A DNA stretch of 5,888 nt from Fimbriimonadales bacterium (GTDB taxonomy: Bacteria > Armatimonadota > Fimbriimonadia > Fimbriimonadales > GBS-DC), in assembly GCA_025060055.1 (NCBI GenBank), contig JANXCK010000111.1, forward strand, positions 1-5,888. The letters are read 5' to 3'. Positions 1-5,356 of the stretch are shown piece by piece; the first letter of the stretch is position 1; every line of letters begins with the position of its first letter. The position numbers and the translations under genes are program-made. The notes under the pieces were generated by a model. The model did not search any database. It worked only from the letters and a program-made list of their open reading frames with translations, and was not told where the DNA came from.

Positions 1-1
1 T

Positions 2-574
<573 letters not shown>

Positions 575-627
575 CAGGCGTCTTAAACTTGTGGCTTAGA
601 GACTGTTTGAGAAGCCGTACCGCGTAG

Positions 628-845
628 CGTCGGCGTCCCGCCGACGGACGTGGCTTGGGCGTCTCGCCCAAGCACACAGTGGCTTGGACCGTCTTGTCCA
701 AGCCCTAACGCACGGACAGGACTGTCCGTGCTACGGATGCACGGGCTGGAAGCCCGTGCCACGCGGGGGCGTCGGCGTCTCGCTGACGAATGCACGGGCA
801 AGATGCCCGTGCCACGCAGTGTGGCTTGGATAGTCGTGTCCAAGC
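628..845. repeat. Array of eight tandem GC-rich hairpins (REP-like block)
   Basis: This array fills most of the gap between asnS and the lipoprotein gene. Eight short inverted repeats follow each other, separated by 3 to 11 nt. Stem pairs are 628-635/639-646, 653-661/665-673, 681-689/696-704, 710-719/722-731, 739-747/751-759, 770-777/781-788 (one G-T pair), 792-800/804-812 and 824-832/837-845 (one G-T pair). Three outer stem types recur: CGTCGGCG, GCTTGG and GCACGG. The inner stem bases differ between copies, but both arms change together, so pairing is kept. Loops are 2 to 6 nt. Linkers also recur, such as GTGGCTTGG at 651-658, 680-687 and 822-829, and CGTGCCACGC at 756-764 and 809-818. A decayed ninth unit may lie at 594-615 (GCTT...AAGC). 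Open frames across this block read as low-complexity peptides and are not genes. Its function is unknown. Confidence 0.85.
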
Positions 846-849
846 GGAG
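846..849 (+). promoter_or_regulatory. Candidate ribosome binding site of the lipoprotein gene
   Basis: GGAG lies 5 nt before a GTG codon (855) and 11 nt before an in-frame ATG (861). The spacing favours the GTG start. The site begins directly after the last hairpin of the array (824-845), so that hairpin in the mRNA could affect ribosome access. Confidence 0.45.
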
Positions 850-854
850 CATAG

Positions 855-1472
855 GTGGCAATGAGACGGCTAATTGCTTTGGCAACGGTAGGGCTTGGAG
901 CGCTGTTTGCGCTGAGTTTACTCGCCTGTTCGGGTGGTGGGGGCGGCGGAGGCGGCGGTGGCGGAACCACCACCTTCTCGCTCTCCGTGACGGGCAAGCC
1001 CACCGATGCGCGCGTGCTGCTGAACGGAACCCCTGTGCAAGACCCCACGCGCATCGTGCTACCTCCAGGCACTCACCGAATCCGCGTGGAGACCACGCTT
1101 AGCGATGGACAGGTAATCGCCCAAGAGTTCGAGGTGGTCGCAGGCTCTATCAGCTCGATTCAGTACGATCTGAGACGCTACCAGATTGAGCTGAACCCTG
1201 CGACGATTGAGGTCTGGGTCGACGAGGTCATCACCGTCACCGCCAGTCTGCGCGATACGCTCAGCGACAGCTTCGTCAGCGCGGATTTCGTCTGGACAAT
1301 CCCCTCCGAGCAGGGCAACCCGTTTGCCACCGTGCAAAAAGTGAGTAGCAACAGCGCGCGGATCACGGGCGTGCGGCGCGGCGCGACTGAGTTAGTCATC
1401 ACCGAAACGCGCACAGGGATTATCCTGCGCGTGCCCGTCTCGGTGCTGGACTTTCCGCCCCCGCCTAACTAA
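855..1472 (+). CDS. Lipoprotein with poly-glycine linker, PEGA-like and Ig-like domains
   Basis: This is a predicted lipid-anchored envelope protein of 205 residues; its specific function is unknown. The N-terminus has Arg residues, a hydrophobic stretch and a lipobox ending LLAC, with the lipidated Cys at residue 25. It is followed by Ser and eleven consecutive Gly (27-37). Residues about 42-107 (ARVLLNGTPV ... LPPGTHRIRVET) look like a PEGA domain, a small beta fold common in surface proteins. Residues about 109-200 begin IELNPATIEVWVDEVITV and resemble a bacterial Ig-like domain of the Big family. The tail is proline-rich (FPPPPN). The start could be GTG 855 (GGAG 5 nt upstream) or ATG 861; I chose 855 on spacing, though ATG 861 is nearly as plausible. 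The gene converges on the cytochrome gene with only 8 nt between their stops. Domain names are assigned by eye. Confidence 0.85.
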   Translation: MAMRRLIALATVGLGALFALSLLACSGGGGGGGGGGGTTTFSLSVTGKPTDARVLLNGTPVQDPTRIVLPPGTHRIRVETTLSDGQVIAQEFEVVAGSISSIQYDLRRYQIELNPATIEVWVDEVITVTASLRDTLSDSFVSADFVWTIPSEQGNPFATVQKVSSNSARITGVRRGATELVITETRTGIILRVPVSVLDFPPPPN

Positions 1473-1480
1473 GCACGCCC

Positions 1481-2824
1481 TTATTGCTTCTTGAACCCGT
1501 GTTCGATTTTCTTCCAGTAGGTCTCGAAGTTGAAGCCAGGACTGTGGGCAGGCACATGGCATGTCATGCACGACTGCGAACCTGCCTTGCCTAAGCGGTT
1601 GTTGAGCGGGTCTTGCACATGCCTGCGAGCGGGACCGTGGCAGCTCTCGCAGCCGACGTCCTTGAGCGTCGGTGTCTTCTCCATGCTCTGGAACCCGCCC
1701 TCGAACTCCAGCCCCACCACATGGCACACCACGCATTCGGGGTCTTTGTCGTGCTTCTCGTTGATGAGGGTCTGCATCGCTTTGGCGTGGGCGGAGCGTT
1801 GCCAGATGCGGTAATCTTCTGCGTGGCACGGCATGCAGGCGCGGCTGCCCGCGAAGGTGTCGCCACTCGGCGTCGGACGCTTGGGCACCATCGCCAGCAG
1901 GTTTTCTGACTCCACCCGCGCCAGGTAGCCCAGCTTAATCGCCATCATCTGCTCGTCGTCCTTGAACTCATCCGTGAGCCGTGTGTAGTCCACTTGGGTG
2001 AGCGTGTAGGGTGCATTTTCGCTGAGGCGTGCCACGCCGACGAACTTGGCATCGTTGCCTGCGAACACCAAGCGTGTCTGCCCCACCTGCTTGGTGGGCA
2101 GGGGACCGTCGCCACTACTTGCGTACACCACCAGATGGAAATATGGGTGCGCTTGGGCAATTTGCTCGGCTTCCTGCGCCGAGCCGTAGAATAGCAGCAC
2201 GCGCAGGTCGCCCATCGCTTCGATTTGGGGGCGAAGCGCGTTCAGTTTCTGCTGAGCAGGCTCCACTTGGAGCTGCGGGTTGCGCTTGCGTATGGCGTCG
2301 GCGTGCGTTTCCGAAAGCAGCCCCACAATTAGGACGCGCAGAGGACGGTCGTAGTGGCGTTTCTCAACGAGGGTGTACGCCTCGAAAGCGGGCGTGCCCC
2401 CTTCCAACACATTCCCGCACAGCATCGCGCCCCTAAACTGCGCTTGCAGCGCACGCAGGTAGTCGATGCCCAGCAGGAAGTCGTACTTGCCCAGATTCAG
2501 CGCGTCGTAGCCCATCTGATTGAGCATTTCGATGAGCGTCTCGGCTTTCAGCTCGTCCTGTCGCCCCGCCGCCTTTGTCAAATCGCCGTTTTCGAGTTTG
2601 AGCAAGGTGTGATTCTCGGCGAGTTGCTTGAGCAGCGTGCCCCGTCGTGGCATGCCGCCTACCATCGGCTTGCTGCAGCCACAGGGAGTGAGGTAGCCGT
2701 TGATTTCCGAGCTAAAAACCACTGCCAGTGGCAGCGCGCGCGGCGCACTTTCCGCAGGGCGATAAAACCCCAGCGCGATAAGCGCAACAAACGGCAGCCC
2801 GAAAACCACCCATTTCAAACGCAT
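1481..2824 (-). CDS. UshA-like protein fused to a C-terminal four-heme cytochrome c domain
   Basis: This is a 447-residue exported protein. An N-terminal signal (basic start, hydrophobic 5-20, likely cleavage near AESA, 24-27) sends it to the periplasm, where c-type hemes are attached. Residues about 30-300 follow the 5'-nucleotidase/metallophosphoesterase (UshA-like) order, but the metal-binding motifs are altered. The usual D-x-H is replaced by ExN (E40-I-N42), and the usual GNHE becomes GKYD (112-115). GD at 80-81 is kept. PCGC lies at 47-50. Residues about 320-447 resemble the cytochrome c554 family, with four CxxCH heme sites: CMPCH 330-334, CVVCH 364-368, CESCH 392-396 and CMTCH 419-423. 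Other His residues, such as H346 in SAHAKAM, could be distal ligands. Electron transfer is likely and nucleotidase activity doubtful; the partner is unknown. The gene follows the thioesterase gene by 17 nt, with GAGGG 10 nt before the ATG. Confidence 0.92.
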   Translation of the reverse strand: MRLKWVVFGLPFVALIALGFYRPAESAPRALPLAVVFSSEINGYLTPCGCSKPMVGGMPRRGTLLKQLAENHTLLKLENGDLTKAAGRQDELKAETLIEMLNQMGYDALNLGKYDFLLGIDYLRALQAQFRGAMLCGNVLEGGTPAFEAYTLVEKRHYDRPLRVLIVGLLSETHADAIRKRNPQLQVEPAQQKLNALRPQIEAMGDLRVLLFYGSAQEAEQIAQAHPYFHLVVYASSGDGPLPTKQVGQTRLVFAGNDAKFVGVARLSENAPYTLTQVDYTRLTDEFKDDEQMMAIKLGYLARVESENLLAMVPKRPTPSGDTFAGSRACMPCHAEDYRIWQRSAHAKAMQTLINEKHDKDPECVVCHVVGLEFEGGFQSMEKTPTLKDVGCESCHGPARRHVQDPLNNRLGKAGSQSCMTCHVPAHSPGFNFETYWKKIEHGFKKQ

Positions 2825-2834
2825 GGTTTCACCG

Positions 2835-2839
2835 CCCTC
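2835..2839 (-). promoter_or_regulatory. Ribosome binding site of the cytochrome fusion gene
   Basis: On the minus strand this reads GAGGG, 10 nt before the ATG at 2824-2822. It lies in the 17-nt gap after the thioesterase stop and supports the chosen start. Confidence 0.6.
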
Positions 2840-2841
2840 AA

Positions 2842-3318
2842 TTATAGCCGATGTGTCTCTCTGCGTGCCAATCGCTCGGCACGGCGCTGCTCAGCAGCTT
2901 CCCATTTGCGTCGCTCTTCGTCGGTTTCGGGCAGCACAGGGGGCACGGGTGTCGGACGCCCCAGCGAATCCAGCGCCACATACACCAGATATGCCTGCGA
3001 GGTGACTCGCCGCTCTCCCGTGAGCAGGTTTTCCGCCTCCACGACGGCTTCCACCTCCATCGAGGTACGCCACGCACGCACCATTCGCGCCCGCACATGC
3101 ACCAGATTGCCCACATGCACAGGCGCACGAAAACTAACTGAGTCGATCTCCACCGTCACGGCAGGGCTTCGCGCGTGGCGCGAGGCGACAATCCCACCCG
3201 CCTCGTCAATCAGTTTCAGCACCCAGCCACCATGCACATTCCCCAAGGCATTTGCGTGTTCGGGGTTCATCATCTGAGTGAGGGTGACTTCCGTTTCCGA
3301 CGGCGTGCGCGGTTCCAT
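2842..3318 (-). CDS. Hotdog-fold acyl-CoA thioesterase
   Basis: This is a cytoplasmic enzyme expected to hydrolyse acyl-CoA to free acid and CoA; chain-length preference cannot be read from the sequence. Counted from ATG 3318 it has 158 residues, normal for a single hotdog domain of the YciA/ACOT type. The signature NALGNVHGGWVLKLIDEAGG spans residues 23-42. Asn23 and Asp38 fall at the places used for catalysis in this family, and HGG (29-31) begins the central helix. The second half (VTVEIDSVSFRAPVHVGN, then the MEVEAVVEAEN strand) is also typical. The C-terminus is a charged helix rich in Glu and Arg (about 129-158), as seen in many ACOT relatives. A GTG at 3321 sits directly before this ATG and could be used instead. 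No well-spaced Shine-Dalgarno site is visible, but a TAGAAT box ends 8 nt upstream of the ATG. Confidence 0.92.
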   Translation of the reverse strand: MEPRTPSETEVTLTQMMNPEHANALGNVHGGWVLKLIDEAGGIVASRHARSPAVTVEIDSVSFRAPVHVGNLVHVRARMVRAWRTSMEVEAVVEAENLLTGERRVTSQAYLVYVALDSLGRPTPVPPVLPETDEERRKWEAAEQRRAERLARRETHRL

Positions 3319-3326
3319 CACCCTTG

Positions 3327-3332
3327 ATTCTA
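3327..3332 (-). promoter_or_regulatory. Candidate -10 box for a near-leaderless thioesterase transcript
   Basis: TAGAAT on the minus strand ends 8 nt before ATG 3318 and 5 nt before GTG 3321. A promoter here would start transcription at or next to the start codon, as in leaderless genes of Deinococcus-type bacteria. No good -35 is visible at 16-18 nt. Confidence 0.35.
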
Positions 3333-3369
3333 CTCGACGCGCGCAGTTCCCATCGGCTCAGGCTGTCCG

Positions 3370-3810
3370 CTAATCCACCGACAGGTTCCGAAACCGCTGC
3401 GCACTGTGATCGAGGTGCAGCAGTAGCGTCTGGTACGCCTGCTCGATGCGTTGGCGTATCTGTTCGGCTTTGGTGCGTTCAGGCGAGTTTTCGGGGAAGC
3501 GGGCGGGGTCGCTGCGAGCGATTAGCTCGCGGTAGGCACGGCGCACGGTTGCCAAATCCGCTTGGTCAGGCAGTCCCAGCATGCGGTAAGCGCGGCTCAG
3601 CTCGGTCTCTGCGGGAGGCTTGGGCGTCACGGAAGGCATCGGTGTCGTGGTTTCGAGGCGCGGCGACTGCAGCGCGTCGCTCAGCTCCTGCTGCGCGGTC
3701 TGGCGCGCCGCCGACTCCGCTTCCTCCTCGCGCACCAGAGTCTCTACGCGCTCCCACAAATCGTTCAGGTGCGCCTTCATCAAGCGCGTAATTCGTCGTC
3801 CCAGCGCCAT
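3370..3810 (-). CDS. Small protein with PspA-like N-terminal helix and J-like domain lacking HPD
   Basis: This 146-residue protein is of unknown function. ATG 3810 is chosen because GGGGGAG lies 7 nt upstream (3824-3818). Longer in-frame starts would run into the upstream barrel gene. Residues 1-30 (MALGRRITRLMKAHLNDLWE, then RVETLVREEE) resemble the N-terminal membrane-binding amphipathic helix of PspA/Vipp1 proteins, which typically reads like 'SRITRLVKANINDLL'. A short Gln/Ala/Glu-rich helix follows (31-48), then a Pro/Thr-rich linker (51-69). Residues 72-131 (AYRMLGLPDQADLATVRRAY ... IEQAYQTLL) match a J domain in helix layout, but the HPD tripeptide that activates Hsp70 is SDP (100-102). 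The protein therefore probably does not stimulate DnaK in the usual way. The gene starts 1 nt after the barrel gene's TGA, so translation is likely coupled. A membrane-surface scaffold or adaptor is one possible role; this is inference. Confidence 0.85.
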   Translation of the reverse strand: MALGRRITRLMKAHLNDLWERVETLVREEEAESAARQTAQQELSDALQSPRLETTTPMPSVTPKPPAETELSRAYRMLGLPDQADLATVRRAYRELIARSDPARFPENSPERTKAEQIRQRIEQAYQTLLLHLDHSAQRFRNLSVD

Positions 3811-3811
3811 A

Positions 3812-4672
3812 TCACAGCTCCCCCTGCACTCCGAATGCGACGAACTGAATTGTACCCGCTTTGCCACGCAGCGTGAGATTGAAGCTGGCTCGGTCGCCCG
3901 CGCGCTGTTGCGCCGCCAAACGCCAGCTCACCCGCCCCGCGACGGTTTGGTAGGCAATGCTCAGTTCGGGCTGGAAGGGCAGTGAACGCGCGTGAAGGCG
4001 CGCTGCAAGCCAATGGCTCGCCGACGCTTGTCTACCCTCGCTGTAAACCCATTCCAGTTGAGCGTGGACACTCCCCAAGTAGAAGGTGTAGTCGGCGCCG
4101 TAGAGGGTGTCGTAGCCGTGTAGCGAGCGTTGCTCTTCGGGCAGCTCGTAGAGGGCGAATGCGTGCGGGTCTGTGCCGAAGTGGCGTCCGACACCGACGG
4201 ACACCCCGCCGCGCGTTGTGCCCACGCGCACATACAGCCCCTGCTGGCGGTCAGCGCCGTTATACAGGTACGCCACGCGCATCGGCAAATCGCCTATCGC
4301 GAACCGTGCGGGCGACTGCACTGCCAGCACGCTCTCGCTGAGCAGTAGCCCCGCGCCGAAGGGCGCGTAAAACTTGCCGATGCGCCAGCCTTCCAACCGC
4401 TCGATGTACGCCTCGTCTAAGGCGGTGCGGCTGCGATCGTCGGGCAGGTTCTGCAGCCGTTGCGCCACATACGCGCCGTAGCCCGCCTCATAATAAAACT
4501 GCAGGAACACCACCGAGTGGCGGGCTAAATCGTCGTACCAGCGTAGGGCGGTGGTACGCTCGTCCACGCGCGCTTGCAAAGTCAATCGCGCGCCGAAGAA
4601 GACCGTCGGGTATTCGGCATGCAGGCACACCAAGAGCCAGAACACACCCAGAACGGTAAGCAGCAGTCGCAT
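3812..4672 (-). CDS. Probable outer-membrane beta-barrel protein (porin-like)
   Basis: Counted from ATG 4672 this is a 286-residue exported protein. The first 19 residues (MRLLLTVLGVFWLLVCLHA) form a clear signal peptide with cleavage likely after LHA, before EYPTVFFG. The mature part is rich in alternating polar and aromatic or hydrophobic residues with Tyr/Gly turns, for example GLYVRVGTTRGGVSVGVGR (145-163), YGADYTFYLGSVHAQLEWVY (191-210) and LSIAYQTVAGRVSWRLAAQQ (237-256). IGKFYAPFG (98-106) resembles a stretch found in porin-like proteins. This pattern suggests an outer-membrane barrel that binds or passes small solutes; no named family is recognised with confidence. An upstream TTG (4699) would lengthen the N-terminus and overlap a TACAAT box, so ATG 4672 is preferred. 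No Shine-Dalgarno site is obvious before it. The gene is first in the minus-strand cluster and abuts the J-like gene. Confidence 0.75.
   Translation of the reverse strand: MRLLLTVLGVFWLLVCLHAEYPTVFFGARLTLQARVDERTTALRWYDDLARHSVVFLQFYYEAGYGAYVAQRLQNLPDDRSRTALDEAYIERLEGWRIGKFYAPFGAGLLLSESVLAVQSPARFAIGDLPMRVAYLYNGADRQQGLYVRVGTTRGGVSVGVGRHFGTDPHAFALYELPEEQRSLHGYDTLYGADYTFYLGSVHAQLEWVYSEGRQASASHWLAARLHARSLPFQPELSIAYQTVAGRVSWRLAAQQRAGDRASFNLTLRGKAGTIQFVAFGVQGEL
3818..3824 (-). promoter_or_regulatory. Ribosome binding site deciding the J-like gene start
   Basis: GGGGGAG on the minus strand lies 7 nt before ATG 3810, inside the last codons of the upstream gene. It decides for 3810 over longer in-frame starts, and the overlap suggests translational coupling. 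Confidence 0.75.
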
Positions 4673-4686
4673 CGGTCGCGTCGTCG

Positions 4687-4692
4687 ATTGTA
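4687..4692 (-). promoter_or_regulatory. Candidate -10 box of the barrel gene
   Basis: TACAAT on the minus strand, preceded by GGG, ends 14 nt before ATG 4672. The position where a -35 box would lie (about 4710-4715, reading CGATTG) falls inside the end of the foldback element. The match is weak and the call rests mainly on position. Confidence 0.3.
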
Positions 4693-4707
4693 CCCGCAAG
4701 GCATAAG

Positions 4708-4870
4708 ACCAATCGGGGTTTCAAGTAGCGCAATATTCTGGTACGGCTAAAGCCGTTGCTGGGCAAACCAAGCCCGCCTACGCGGGCTATAGCCGACGCA
4801 GGTCGGCTTCGCCTGCAGAGCAACAGCTTGAGCCGTTCGTGACCTCGCGTCATTGGAAACCCCGATTGGT
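4708..4870. mobile_element. MITE-like foldback element, 163 bp, with 15-bp terminal inverted repeats
   Basis: The ends are perfect 15-bp inverted repeats: ACCAATCGGGGTTTC (4708-4722) and its reverse complement (4856-4870). ATAAG directly flanks both ends (4703-4707 and 4871-4875) and looks like a 5-bp target-site duplication. Inside is a second inverted pair, 4743-4760 with 4819-4836, matching at 16 of 18 positions. Within that are smaller hairpins: 4743-4748/4751-4756, 4771-4777/4782-4788 and 4792-4797/4802-4807. No coding frame of note lies inside. Small size, terminal inverted repeats, flanking direct repeats and no transposase fit a non-autonomous element (MITE) moved by a transposase elsewhere. 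ACCAAT, the first six bases of the left end, occurs again just outside the right end (4876-4881), which could mean insertion beside a similar sequence. It occupies most of the divergent gap between the barrel gene and panD. Confidence 0.6.
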
Positions 4871-4942
4871 ATAAGACCAATTGCAGAACAGCACAGCGCG
4901 ACATGGGGTATCATGTATGCCGAATACTGACTGCGTGTGCTT

Positions 4943-4949
4943 GGAGGAG
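4943..4949 (+). promoter_or_regulatory. Ribosome binding site of panD
   Basis: GGAGGAG lies 7 nt before ATG 4957. It is the strongest Shine-Dalgarno site in the window and fixes the panD start over the in-frame ATG at 4903. Confidence 0.85.
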
Positions 4950-4956
4950 CGCGTTT

Positions 4957-5340
4957 ATGCGATTGGTCGAACGGCTAAAGGGCAAGATTCACATGGCGCG
5001 GGTGACCGAATCGCGCCTGGACTACATCGGTAGCATCGCCATCGATGAGGAGCTGATGGAAGCAATCGGACTGGAGCCGGGCGAGATGGTGCATGTGTGG
5101 GTGATGGATAATGGCGAGCGGTTCCAGACCTACGCAATTCCCGCGCCTCCTGGTTCAGGCGAGGTTGCAGTGTACGGCTCCGCCGCGCACAAGGCACAAA
5201 AAGGGCATCGAGTGATTATCGCCTGCACCGTGTTGACCGACGAGTGGGTCGAACCTAAGATGGTACTGGTCAACGAAAAGAACCAAATCGTGCAGCGCTT
5301 GCCGTTCAAGGCACAGGCAATGCCCATCGAAGTCGGATAG
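4957..5340 (+). CDS. panD: Aspartate 1-decarboxylase (pyruvoyl-dependent) precursor
   Basis: PanD converts L-aspartate to beta-alanine and CO2 in the cytoplasm, supplying pantothenate and CoA synthesis. The precursor cleaves itself between Gly and Ser, and the new N-terminal Ser becomes the pyruvoyl cofactor. The 127-residue length is normal. LKGKIHMARVTESRLDYIGS shows the conserved start of the family, with the cleavage site at G25-S26. NGERFQTYAI (52-61) carries the substrate-binding Arg55 and the Thr58 and Tyr59 that match E. coli Thr57 and Tyr58. The next block, normally NGAAA, reads YGSAA (73-77), so the usual Asn72 is Tyr73 here. KGHRVIIAC (82-90) and VLVNEKNQIV (103-112) complete the fold. 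A strong GGAGGAG fixes the start. The HAD gene begins 16 nt after the stop and may be co-transcribed. Confidence 0.96.
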   Translation: MRLVERLKGKIHMARVTESRLDYIGSIAIDEELMEAIGLEPGEMVHVWVMDNGERFQTYAIPAPPGSGEVAVYGSAAHKAQKGHRVIIACTVLTDEWVEPKMVLVNEKNQIVQRLPFKAQAMPIEVG

Positions 5341-5343
5341 GGG

Positions 5344-5349
5344 TATACT
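5344..5349 (+). promoter_or_regulatory. Candidate -10 box before the HAD gene
   Basis: TATACT, preceded by GGGG, ends 7 nt before ATG 5357, the spacing typical of leaderless genes in Deinococcus-type bacteria. No good -35 is visible 17 nt upstream (TGCCCA). The nearby AGGTG (5352-5356) could instead be a very close Shine-Dalgarno site in a panD operon. Confidence 0.35.
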
Positions 5350-5356
5350 ACAGGTG

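Noticed and set aside
628..845. CRISPR array
   Set aside because: The units are adjacent palindromes with differing sequences and very short linkers, not identical direct repeats with unique spacers of 30 nt or more.
583..1102. Open frames on both strands across the hairpin array (about 100 and 150 codons)
   Set aside because: Their translations follow the palindromic repeats (TGILPV-like and ARASSPC-like peptides), lack domains and overlap the lipoprotein gene. They are products of the repeat sequence.
2354..3277. 307-codon open frame on the plus strand
   Set aside because: It runs antisense to the thioesterase and cytochrome genes, both of which show clear family motifs. GC-rich coding sequence often leaves the opposite frame open.
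3811..3867. Longer start for the J-like protein (19 extra residues)
   Set aside because: It would overlap the barrel gene, and the strong GGGGGAG site with 7-nt spacing points to ATG 3810.
4673..4699. TTG start 9 codons upstream for the barrel protein
   Set aside because: It would put charged residues before the signal peptide and overlaps a TACAAT box; ATG 4672 gives a clean signal peptide.
4909..4914. TATCAT as a -10 box for panD
   Set aside because: It is preceded by GGGG like two other candidate boxes, but no -35 lies at usable spacing (TTGCAG is 22 nt away), so support is too weak for a feature.
4903..4956. ATG 4903 as start of PanD (18 extra residues)
   Set aside because: The extra residues match nothing in the family, and GGAGGAG directly precedes ATG 4957.
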